NCBI GenBank assembly: GCA_009839635.1
Contig: VXPJ01000111.1
Span: forward strand, 1-6,981
Reading direction: 5' to 3'
DNA length: 6,981 bases
Origin: Pseudomonadota bacterium
GTDB lineage: Bacteria > Pseudomonadota > Gammaproteobacteria > UBA4575
Every line of letters begins with the position of its first letter. Positions within the stretch are counted from its first letter, which is position 1. A model generated the notes under the pieces. That model made no database searches. It was given only the letters and a program-made list of their open reading frames with translations, and was not told the DNA's origin. The position numbers were made by a program, and so were the translations under genes. Positions 1 to 5,639 of this stretch are shown here, one piece after another.

Positions 1-75
1 GCCGCACCCCGCCCGGCGCGTGATGACCTGCTCGACACCCGCCCCCAGCGACTGCGGGGCCTTGCGCAATTCGTA

Positions 76-273
76 CTAGTCTAGTTCGATGCCGGCACCG
101 ACGAAGAGGTGCAGGTCCGGCGTCGGCAGGTCGGCGATTTCGGCCAGCACAGGATCCAGCAGGGGGTCGCCGATCAGGGTGTGGCGCACATAGTTGTCGG
201 CGGCCTGCGCATCCTGTTCGCGGGCTTCCTGGTAGCCCTTGTCGTAGGCGAATGGAACGGTAATCTCGCTCAT
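76..273 (-). CDS. 65-aa N-terminal fragment, probably amber-truncated; possible DUF2236/MpaB-like oxygenase
   Basis: An ATG at 273-271 opens a 65-codon frame ending at a TAG at 78-76. The start is supported by a modest Shine-Dalgarno AGGGA (287-283) nine bases upstream. The product is soluble and acidic, with no signal peptide or membrane segment. Its middle contains NYVRHTLIGDPLLDP and ends FVGAGIELD. From memory this resembles the N-terminus of DUF2236 / MpaB-family heme oxygenases, which are several hundred residues long, so 65 aa would be only the head of such a protein; this family call is tentative. The frame stays open after the TAG to the window edge (75 to 1), reading YELRKAPQSL and onward, which looks like a natural continuation. 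It is therefore probably a pseudogene, a sequencing error or, less likely, a readthrough gene. It is divergent from the membrane-protein gene that follows. Confidence 0.4.
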   Translation of the reverse strand: MSEITVPFAYDKGYQEAREQDAQAADNYVRHTLIGDPLLDPVLAEIADLPTPDLHLFVGAGIELD

Positions 274-301
274 TTTTTATTGTCCCTAGGGCGCAGCAAC
301 G

Positions 302-346
302 GTGCCCGAGGTATTCGGGGCACACCCTTTCCCCTGCGCCGAATAC
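302..346. repeat. Overlapping inverted repeats in divergent intergenic region
   Basis: Two inverted repeats share one arm. GTGCCC (302-307) can pair with GGGCAC (318-323). GTATTCGG (311-318) can pair with CCGAATAC (339-346) across a 20-base spacer. The two pairings cannot form at once because bases around 318 are used in both. They lie between two divergent genes and would fall in the 5' leader of the minus-strand gene or upstream of the plus-strand one. No T-tract follows in either direction, so this is not a standard terminator. An operator or RNA switch is possible; chance is not excluded. Confidence 0.3.
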
Positions 347-391
347 TTCCCGCAATCCGGCCACCCCAATCTGGAGGGCCATCGGAACCCC

Positions 392-397
392 TAGAAT
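392..397 (+). promoter_or_regulatory. Candidate -10 element for the small membrane-protein gene
   Basis: TAGAAT differs from the sigma70 -10 consensus at one base. It would start transcription near 404, giving a leader of about 42 bases before the ATG at 446. No good -35 is seen at the right distance (the best is around 369-375, poor match), so the call rests on the -10 and its position. Confidence 0.25.
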
Positions 398-433
398 GAT
401 ACTATCGAACCCGCACAAAATACCATGGCGAGC

Positions 434-439
434 GAGGAG
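434..439 (+). promoter_or_regulatory. Ribosome binding site that sets the start of the membrane-protein gene
   Basis: GAGGAG stands six bases before the ATG at 446. A second in-frame ATG at 425 lies upstream of this site and has no comparable Shine-Dalgarno, so 446 is preferred as the start. Confidence 0.6.
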
Positions 440-445
440 TGCCGT

Positions 446-841
446 ATGGATTTGATACGAGATGTGCTGATGCTATCGCCCGCGATCGTCGTCTGGTCGG
501 GCTGGATGTTCGGCCTCGTCATCGTCGCCCCGATCGTGCTGCTCCTGTGCCGTGCCCGGTGGCTCGACGTCGCGGTCGTGGCTGCGACTTCCATCGCCGT
601 GGTCACCCTGATGCCGCTCTGGCATGCGCAGGTGGGCTATGTTCGCATGATCGGCCTGCCGCACATCGTGGTCTGGACCCCGCTTGCAATTTACCTCTAT
701 CGGCGGCGCAGACACTTCATGACACCCGGGCTGGTGCGCTGGACCATGGCGGCGTTGATGGCCACCATCGTGGTCTCGCTGGGCTTTGACTACGTGGACG
801 CCCTGCGCTATCTGCTGGGGGAGCGGGCGCCCCTGGTGTGA
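446..841 (+). CDS. Small four-helix integral membrane protein of unknown function
   Basis: The 131-aa product starts at the ATG after GAGGAG (434-439); an ATG at 425 would add only seven polar residues. It is dominated by hydrophobic stretches: about residues 8-35 (possibly one long helix or a tight pair), 42-60, 69-85 and 99-115. Positive clusters at R36-R38 and at the run of four arginines 86-89 lie between helices and are likely cytoplasmic under the positive-inside rule. Motifs that look family-like are GLPHIVVWTPLAIYLY (70-85) and, at the C-terminus, FDYVDALRYLLGER (114-127). No catalytic motif, metal site or transporter signature is visible. I do not recognise a named family and assign no function. 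A GC-rich hairpin follows it, so it is probably transcribed apart from coaBC. GC-rich codon use like its neighbours argues against recent transfer. Confidence 0.7.
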   Translation: MDLIRDVLMLSPAIVVWSGWMFGLVIVAPIVLLLCRARWLDVAVVAATSIAVVTLMPLWHAQVGYVRMIGLPHIVVWTPLAIYLYRRRRHFMTPGLVRWTMAALMATIVVSLGFDYVDALRYLLGERAPLV

Positions 842-856
842 CGGCGAAAGGGGCCG

Positions 857-880
857 CCCGGGGCGCAGCCCCGGGGGTTT
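857..880 (+). terminator. GC-rich hairpin, candidate intrinsic terminator after the membrane-protein gene
   Basis: CCCGGGGC (857-864) and GCCCCGGG (868-875) form a perfect 8-bp stem with a GCA loop, followed by GG and then only TTT. It begins 15 bases after the stop codon at 841. The stem is very stable but the T-tract is short, so termination may be incomplete. It separates the membrane-protein gene from coaBC. Confidence 0.45.
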
Positions 881-898
881 GCAGGCCCGCATCCACCA

Positions 899-926
899 TT
901 AATTCTGCCGCCTGTTCTGGTAGACT
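899..926 (+). promoter_or_regulatory. Candidate extended -10 promoter for coaBC, placing the transcript start at the ATG
   Basis: TAGACT (921-926) is a fair -10 and is preceded by TG at 918-919, the extended -10 pattern. A weak -35, TTAATT (899-904), lies 16 bases upstream. Transcription would begin about seven bases after the -10, at or next to the coaBC ATG (933), which has no Shine-Dalgarno. This suggests a leaderless or near-leaderless mRNA. Confidence 0.4.
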
Positions 927-932
927 CGGGCC

Positions 933-2192
933 ATGTCCTTAGCCAACAAGAACATTCTGCTCGGCGTGACCGGGGGGATTGCGGCCTACAAAAGCGCCGA
1001 GCTGGTGCGTGAACTGGTGCAGGCGGGCGCGCAGGTGCGGGTGGTCATGACCGAAAAGGCCAAGGCCTTCGTCACCCCGCTCACCTTCCAGGCACTGTCG
1101 GGCCACCCGGTGGCCAGCGATGAATTCAATGCGCCTCAGGCCGAGCATGGCATGGATCACATCACCCTGGCCCGCTGGGCCGACGCGGTCCTGATAGCCC
1201 CGGCCAGCGCCAACACGATTGCCAAGCTCACCCACGGCGGGGCCGACGACCTGCTGAGCACGCTGTGCCTGGTCACCCGGGCGCCGATTGCACTGGCACC
1301 GGCCATGAACCAGGCCATGTGGTCCCATCCGGCCACCCGCCGCAATTGCGAGGCCCTGAAAAAACGCGGCATCCTGCTGTTTGGTCCGGGCACGGGCAAA
1401 CAGGCCTGCGGAGACGTCGGCGAAGGACGCATGTTCGAGCCAGGCCAGCTGTTGCTGTCGCTCGACCACCTGTTCCACACTAACGAACTCGACGGAATCA
1501 ATGTGCTGATCACGGCCGGGCCCACGCGTGAGCCGATCGACCCGGTGCGCTATATCAGCAACCGCAGTTCCGGGCGCATGGGCTATGCACTGGCCGAAGC
1601 GGCACGCGATGCCGGGGCCAGCGTCGAGCTGGTATCCGGTCCAGTGGCCCTGAACGCAGGTGAGGGCATCCACTGTGTGCAAGTGAACACGGCCGAGGAA
1701 ATGCTGGAGGCCGTGCGCCGACATGTGGAGGATCAGCAGATATTCATCAGTTGTGCGGCGGTGTCCGATTACCGGCCCGTAGCCAAGCAGCCGGACAAGA
1801 TCAAGAAATTGCATGCAGACCTGTCGCTCGCGCTGACGCGAAACCCGGACATCGTGTCGGAGGTGGCCCGCCTGCCACAACGCCCGTTCGTGGTCGGCTT
1901 TGCCGCGGAAACCCGGGAACCCGAGAAACATGCGTTGCAGAAACTCGAGCGCAAGCAGTTGGACATGATCGCCTGTAACAACGTGGCCGACCCGCAGTGC
2001 GGGTTCGACAGCGAGGAGAATGCGCTTGAGGTGTACTGGCCGGGTGGGCATCACTCGCTCGAGCAAGACCGCAAGCCCAAGATTGCGCGCGGGCTGATCC
2101 ACCTGATCGCAGAACGTTATGCCAGCATACACAAGCCGGGCAATGTCACAGTCCTCAAAAAAATCAAAGACCGAAATCAGAATTCTCGATGA
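933..2192 (+). CDS. coaBC: Bifunctional phosphopantothenoylcysteine decarboxylase / phosphopantothenate-cysteine ligase
   Basis: The 419-aa cytosolic enzyme catalyses two consecutive steps of coenzyme A synthesis: CTP-dependent joining of 4'-phosphopantothenate to cysteine (CoaB) and FMN-dependent decarboxylation to 4'-phosphopantetheine (CoaC). Length is close to the E. coli protein. The N-terminal CoaC half shows the flavin-binding GVTGGIAAYKSAELVREL (11-28), the catalytic His76 in HITLAR, PASANT (90-95), PAMN with Asn126, and the ACGD substrate flap with Cys159. The CoaB half starts near residue 189 with VLITAGPTREPIDPVR, then SNRSSGRMG (209-217, including Asn210), AAVSDYRP (275-282), KIKK with Lys289, and VVGFAAET (320-327). 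All key residues are present. No Shine-Dalgarno precedes the ATG, and the start is fixed by the family N-terminus. The last 50 bases overlap dut in another frame, implying cotranscription and translational coupling. Confidence 0.97.
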   Translation: MSLANKNILLGVTGGIAAYKSAELVRELVQAGAQVRVVMTEKAKAFVTPLTFQALSGHPVASDEFNAPQAEHGMDHITLARWADAVLIAPASANTIAKLTHGGADDLLSTLCLVTRAPIALAPAMNQAMWSHPATRRNCEALKKRGILLFGPGTGKQACGDVGEGRMFEPGQLLLSLDHLFHTNELDGINVLITAGPTREPIDPVRYISNRSSGRMGYALAEAARDAGASVELVSGPVALNAGEGIHCVQVNTAEEMLEAVRRHVEDQQIFISCAAVSDYRPVAKQPDKIKKLHADLSLALTRNPDIVSEVARLPQRPFVVGFAAETREPEKHALQKLERKQLDMIACNNVADPQCGFDSEENALEVYWPGGHHSLEQDRKPKIARGLIHLIAERYASIHKPGNVTVLKKIKDRNQNSR

Positions 2193-2616
2193 GCGCATCG
2201 GCCGGGAGATCCCCCTGCCGAGTTACGCCACGCCCGGATCTGCGGGCATGGACCTGCGAGCCTGCCTGCAGGAGCCGGTCCGCATTGCCCCCGGGGAGTC
2301 GGTGCTGATCCCGACCGGGATTTCCATCCATATTTGTGACCCGGGGCTGGCCGCCACCATCCTGCCGCGCTCCGGCCTGGGCCACAAGCACGGCATCGTG
2401 CTGGGCAACCTCGTGGGCCTGATTGACTCCGATTACCAGGGACCCCTGATGATCTCCCTGTGGAACCGCGGCAGCGATCCGTTCGAAGTCAACATCGGTG
2501 ACCGCATCGCGCAACTGGTCATCGTGCCAGTGGTGCAGACCGAGTTCGAAATCGTGGAACAGTTCGGTGCCTCGGACCGCGGCAGCGGCGGCTTCGGCCA
2601 TTCCGGGATCGCCTGA
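2143..2616 (+). CDS. dut: Deoxyuridine 5'-triphosphate nucleotidohydrolase (dUTPase)
   Basis: This homotrimeric enzyme hydrolyses dUTP to dUMP and pyrophosphate, keeping uracil out of DNA and supplying dUMP to thymidylate synthase. All five dUTPase motifs are seen: SAGMDLRA (33-40), PRSGLGHKHG (75-84), GNLVGLIDSDYQGPL (88-102, with the catalytic Asp equivalent at 95), RIAQLVIVPV (121-130) and the C-terminal P-loop-like DRGSGGFGHSG (145-155). The ATG at 2143 gives 157 aa, near the 151-152 of E. coli. An ATG at 2119 would add eight residues and is less likely; neither has a clear Shine-Dalgarno. The start lies 50 bases inside coaBC, in the +1 frame relative to it, so translation is probably coupled. 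Nineteen bases separate it from algC. A run of seven A's (2157-2163) sits in the overlap. Confidence 0.96.
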   Translation: MSQSSKKSKTEIRILDERIGREIPLPSYATPGSAGMDLRACLQEPVRIAPGESVLIPTGISIHICDPGLAATILPRSGLGHKHGIVLGNLVGLIDSDYQGPLMISLWNRGSDPFEVNIGDRIAQLVIVPVVQTEFEIVEQFGASDRGSGGFGHSGIA

Positions 2617-2635
2617 GCTTCACGCGGCGCGCACC

Positions 2636-4006
2636 ATGCCCGTCAACCCCCTCATCTTTCGTGCCTACGACATCCGTGGCCTCGTCGACACGGACCTGAC
2701 CCCGGACTGCGTACAGAGGATCGGCCTCGCGCTCGGCGCCCTGTATCCGCACACCCCGCCGGTGGTCATCGCACGGGACGGGCGTCGGTCCAGCCTGGCG
2801 CTGGCCGAGGCGCTGGGCGCCGGGCTGGCAGCCAGCGGGCGTTCCGTGGTCGACATCGGCGAGGTGCCAACGCCCGTGCTGTACTACGCTACGCATGTTC
2901 TCGAGACCGGCGCCGGCGTGATGGTGACCGGCAGCCACAACCCGCCCGAATACAACGGCCTCAAGATCATGATGGATGGCAAGACCCTGTTCGGCGAGGC
3001 CCTGCAGGCCATCTGCCGGCACATCCAGGAAGGCCCGGCGCGTGCACCCGAAGGGCAACGGCACGAGGACGCGGTGCTAGAGCGCTATCTTGACGAGGTG
3101 TGCGCGGACGTTCGCCTTTCGCGCCCGCTTCGCATCGCCATCGACTGCGGCAACGGGGTGGCCGGGCCAGTTGCCATGGCCCTGTTTTCACGGCTGGGCT
3201 GCGAGGTCGAGAGCCTGTACTGCGAGGTCGACGGTGATTTTCCCAACCACCACCCCGACCCCAGCGTCCCGGAAAACCTGCGCGACCTCATCGCCTGCGT
3301 CAGGCAAGGGCAGCTCGACCTGGGGCTTGCGTTCGACGGCGACGGTGATCGCCTGGGGGTGGTCGATGAGCGGGGTCGTGTGCTGTGGCCAGACCGCCAG
3401 ATGATGCTCTACTCCCGGGACGTGTTGTCGCAACACCCGGGGGGCCGGGTGGTGTTCGATGTGAAATGCTCGAAAAACCTCCGTTCAGTCATCGAACAGG
3501 CAGGCGGCGAAGCCGTCATGTGGAAGACCGGACACTCGCTGATCAAGGACAAGATGGCGGAGACCGGCGCCGTGCTCGGCGGCGAGATGAGCGGGCACGT
3601 CTTTTTCAAGGACCGCTGGTACGGATTTGACGATGCCCTGTACAGTGCGGCGCGGCTGCTGGAGATCCTGTCCCGGGAACGCCTTGCCGCGAGCCAGCTG
3701 TTCGACACCCTGCCCGATGATATCTGCACGCCTGAAATCGTCGTTCGCCTCAACCAGGACGGCGACCAGCACGCCTTCATGGAGGCGTTCGGCCAGCAGG
3801 TGCGCCTGCCCGGTGCGCAGGTCCTGACCATTGACGGGGTGCGTGCCGAATACGCCATGGGCTGGGGCCTGGTGCGCGCCTCGAACACCACGCCTGCCCT
3901 GGTGCTGCGCTTTGAAGCCCGCGACCAGGCGGCCCTGCAGGACGTCCAGGCGGCCTTCCGTGCCCAGTTGCTGAGCGTGGACGCTGGACTAGAATTACCT
4001 TTTTAG
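2636..4006 (+). CDS. algC: Phosphomannomutase / phosphoglucomutase, AlgC type
   Basis: The enzyme interconverts mannose-6-P with mannose-1-P and glucose-6-P with glucose-1-P through a phosphoserine and glucose/mannose-1,6-bisphosphate, feeding LPS, exopolysaccharide and, where present, alginate synthesis. The 456-aa product has the four-domain alpha-D-phosphohexomutase layout and matches Pseudomonas AlgC (463 aa) closely: FRAYDIRG (8-15), the active-site loop TGSHNPPEYNG with Ser100, the metal loop DGDGDR (234-239), the sugar-recognition GEMSGH (316-321), and the domain-4 phosphate-binding RASNTTP (414-420). The ending ELPF also parallels the Pseudomonas C-terminus. The frame extends upstream to 2498, but that part overlaps dut and is unlike the family, so the ATG at 2636 is chosen; its Shine-Dalgarno is weak. 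It lacks the long N-terminal membrane extension found in some gammaproteobacterial homologues. It ends in TAG, so amber is a real stop in this genome. Confidence 0.96.
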   Translation: MPVNPLIFRAYDIRGLVDTDLTPDCVQRIGLALGALYPHTPPVVIARDGRRSSLALAEALGAGLAASGRSVVDIGEVPTPVLYYATHVLETGAGVMVTGSHNPPEYNGLKIMMDGKTLFGEALQAICRHIQEGPARAPEGQRHEDAVLERYLDEVCADVRLSRPLRIAIDCGNGVAGPVAMALFSRLGCEVESLYCEVDGDFPNHHPDPSVPENLRDLIACVRQGQLDLGLAFDGDGDRLGVVDERGRVLWPDRQMMLYSRDVLSQHPGGRVVFDVKCSKNLRSVIEQAGGEAVMWKTGHSLIKDKMAETGAVLGGEMSGHVFFKDRWYGFDDALYSAARLLEILSRERLAASQLFDTLPDDICTPEIVVRLNQDGDQHAFMEAFGQQVRLPGAQVLTIDGVRAEYAMGWGLVRASNTTPALVLRFEARDQAALQDVQAAFRAQLLSVDAGLELPF

Positions 4007-4028
4007 ACGGTGCGAACCCGGATAGAAT
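4000..4028 (+). promoter_or_regulatory. Candidate promoter for argB overlapping the end of algC
   Basis: TAGAAT (4023-4028) is one base from the -10 consensus. A weak -35, TTTTTA (4000-4005), lies 17 bases upstream and overlaps the algC stop codon. The start would be near 4035, leaving a leader of about 26 bases. A 6-bp inverted repeat, CGGATA (4019-4024) and TATCCG (4052-4057), spans the -10 and the leader. No sequence resembling an ArgR box is evident. argB may be expressed both from here and by readthrough from algC. Confidence 0.35.
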
Positions 4029-4060
4029 AGCCCCCTTTTGAACGATGCCCGTATCCGTCC

Positions 4061-4939
4061 ATGAAATCTGAAGACGCTGCAACCACGGCCAAGGTGCTGA
4101 TCGAGGCGCTGCCCTACATCCAGAAGTTCGCCGGTCAAACCGTGGTCATCAAGTACGGTGGCAACGCCATGGTCGATGAAGTGCTGAAAAGCAGTTTCGC
4201 GCGCGATGTCGTGTTGCTCAAGCACGTCGGCATCAATCCGGTCATCGTGCATGGCGGTGGCCCCCAGATCACGGAGCTGCTGGAGAAAACCGGCAAGGCG
4301 AGCAAGTTCGTGGAAGGCCAGCGTATCACCGATCGCGAAACCATGGACATCGTCGAAATGGTCCTCGGCGGACTGGTCAACAAGGAGATCGTGCAGCTGA
4401 TCAACCAGCATGGCGGACGAGCCATGGGGATCACGGGCAAGGATGGCCGCCTGATCCGCGCCAAGAAACTGACCCTCAAGCGCAAAGCCTCAGAGACCAC
4501 CGAGACCATCGATCTCGGCCATACGGGCGAAGTGGTCAGCATCGACCCCACCCTGCTGAACCATCTCAAGGGCGACGATTTCATTCCGGTCATCGCGCCA
4601 ACGGGTAGCGACAAGGACGGCCAGACCCTGAACATCAATGCCGATTCCGTGGCCGGCAAGGTGGCCGCAGCCCTGCATGCGGAAAAACTGATCCTGCTGA
4701 CCAACACGGAGGGCGTGCAAAAGGACGGTCAGCTATTGGCGCGGCTGGCTTCTCGTGAAATCGAGTCTCTGATTGCAGAGGGCGTCATCCGTGACGGCAT
4801 GCGACCGAAAGCGATGTGCGCCTGGGATGCCCTGGCCTCAGGTGTGAAAACCGTCCACATCATCGACGGGCGCATCCAGCATGCCGTGCTGCTGGAGCTG
4901 TTCACGAGCGAAGGCATCGGCACCCTGCTGTACAGCTGA
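4061..4939 (+). CDS. argB: N-acetylglutamate kinase (acetylglutamate 5-phosphotransferase)
   Basis: The enzyme phosphorylates N-acetyl-L-glutamate with ATP, the second and often controlling step of the acetylated arginine pathway. The 292-aa product has the amino-acid kinase fold: KYGGNAM (31-37, phosphoryl-site Lys31), the glycine loop HGGGPQI (64-70), QRITDRETMDIVEMVLGG (87-104, substrate Arg88), NINAD (191-195, equivalents of E. coli Asn158 and Asp162), LLTNTEGV (212-219) and Lys250 in RPK. The extra N-terminal helix, roughly residues 1-24, is the hallmark of hexameric, arginine-inhibited enzymes, so feedback inhibition by arginine is inferred. The segment GMRPKAMCAWDAL departs from the more usual hydrophobic-PK and CALDA patterns at Arg248 and Trp255. 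The ATG has no clear Shine-Dalgarno and is set by the family N-terminus. Its 3' end faces pyrE across 26 bases. Confidence 0.96.
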   Translation: MKSEDAATTAKVLIEALPYIQKFAGQTVVIKYGGNAMVDEVLKSSFARDVVLLKHVGINPVIVHGGGPQITELLEKTGKASKFVEGQRITDRETMDIVEMVLGGLVNKEIVQLINQHGGRAMGITGKDGRLIRAKKLTLKRKASETTETIDLGHTGEVVSIDPTLLNHLKGDDFIPVIAPTGSDKDGQTLNINADSVAGKVAAALHAEKLILLTNTEGVQKDGQLLARLASREIESLIAEGVIRDGMRPKAMCAWDALASGVKTVHIIDGRIQHAVLLELFTSEGIGTLLYS

Positions 4940-4944
4940 ACCCG

Positions 4945-4960
4945 GGGCGTGTGTGCGCCC
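4945..4960. terminator. Small hairpin between convergent argB and pyrE
   Basis: GGGCG (4945-4949) pairs with CGCCC (4956-4960) around TGTGTG, in the 26-base gap between two converging genes. There is no T-tract on either side, so termination in either direction is only suggested by position. Confidence 0.22.
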
Positions 4961-4965
4961 GCACC

Positions 4966-5628
4966 TCACGCCGACTTGCCAAACGTTTGCAGGTACGTCC
5001 GGATGCGCTCGATCTGCTCCGAATCACAGGCACCGGTGTCTGCATACTCGATGAGATCCTCGATTGTCGCCACCGAGAGCACCTCGATGCCGTGGCGTTG
5101 CCTGACCTCGTCGGTGGCCAACTGGCCCTGAGTGGTGCCCCACTCGCCGCGGTCAAACGCGATCACCACGCCCTGCGGCTGTGCCCCGTGATCCCGGATG
5201 ATTGATACTGCCTCGTCCACGGCCGTCCCGGCGGTGAGCACGTCGTCCACAATCAGCACCCGTCCCCGCAGGGGCGCACCGACGACGCTGCCCTGATCAC
5301 CGTACTGCTTGGCCTCCTTGCGGTTGAAGGCATAGGGCAGGTTGATGCCGTGCTCCCTGGCCAGGGTCATGGCAACCGCTGCGACCAGTGGAATACCCTT
5401 GTAGGCAGGCCCGAACAGCATGTCGGTATCGAGGTCAGCCCGCACGATGACCTCGGCATAAAAGTGGCTCAACTGCTCCAGCGACTGGCCATCATGAAAC
5501 AGGCTGGTGTTGAAGAAATAGGGTGCCACCCGTTTGGACTTGAGCGTGAACTCGCCAAACTGGATGACATTCTTCTCAACAGCAAAGCTGATGAAAGCCT
5601 GACCGTTATTGATGTCCTTTTGGGTCAC
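4966..5628 (-). CDS. pyrE: Orotate phosphoribosyltransferase
   Basis: The dimeric cytosolic enzyme joins orotate to PRPP to give orotidine 5'-phosphate, the fifth step of de novo UMP synthesis. The 220-aa product aligns from end to end with E. coli PyrE (213 aa): FGEFTLKSKRVAPYFFN (24-40), LFGPAYKGIP (71-80), the flexible catalytic loop FNRKEAKQYG (101-110, with Arg103, Lys104 and Lys107), and the PRPP-binding VLIVDDVLTAGTA (124-136). The start is a GTG at 5628, since no ATG lies at the family N-terminus, and it is supported by AAGGGA five bases upstream. That site overlaps the stop codon of the deaminase gene nine bases upstream, so the two are very likely one transcript with coupled translation. 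It is convergent with argB, whereas in Pseudomonas pyrE lies downstream in the argB neighbourhood without this partner. Confidence 0.96.
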   Translation of the reverse strand: MTQKDINNGQAFISFAVEKNVIQFGEFTLKSKRVAPYFFNTSLFHDGQSLEQLSHFYAEVIVRADLDTDMLFGPAYKGIPLVAAVAMTLAREHGINLPYAFNRKEAKQYGDQGSVVGAPLRGRVLIVDDVLTAGTAVDEAVSIIRDHGAQPQGVVIAFDRGEWGTTQGQLATDEVRQRHGIEVLSVATIEDLIEYADTGACDSEQIERIRTYLQTFGKSA

Positions 5629-5633
5629 CAGTG

Positions 5634-5639
5634 TCCCTT
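5634..5639 (-). promoter_or_regulatory. pyrE ribosome binding site overlapping the deaminase stop codon
   Basis: On the minus strand AAGGGA shares its two A's with the TAA stop (5640-5638) and stands five bases before the GTG at 5628. It supports the GTG as the real pyrE start and implies that ribosomes finishing the deaminase gene help start pyrE. Confidence 0.6.

Noticed and set aside
473..892. Antisense open frame under the small membrane-protein gene
   Set aside because: Its composition is rich in His, Arg, Pro and Asp, typical of a shadow frame, and it has no ribosome site; the plus-strand frame has a good ribosome site and clear membrane helices.
2119..2142. Earlier dut start at ATG 2119
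   Set aside because: It adds eight residues not expected from the family and has no Shine-Dalgarno; 2143 fits the usual length better.
939..2198. A 419-codon open frame antisense to coaBC
   Set aside because: It mirrors coaBC almost exactly, has no recognisable motif, and is the expected by-product of GC-rich codon use on the opposite strand. The plus-strand frame has every CoaBC catalytic residue.
2498..2635. Possible 46-residue N-terminal extension of AlgC
   Set aside because: This part overlaps dut in another frame and is Ser/Ala-rich shadow sequence. The family N-terminus begins at the ATG at 2636.
3409..3891. Antisense open frame of 160 codons under algC
   Set aside because: Low-complexity Ser/Arg/Pro-rich translation opposite a strongly supported enzyme; a shadow frame.
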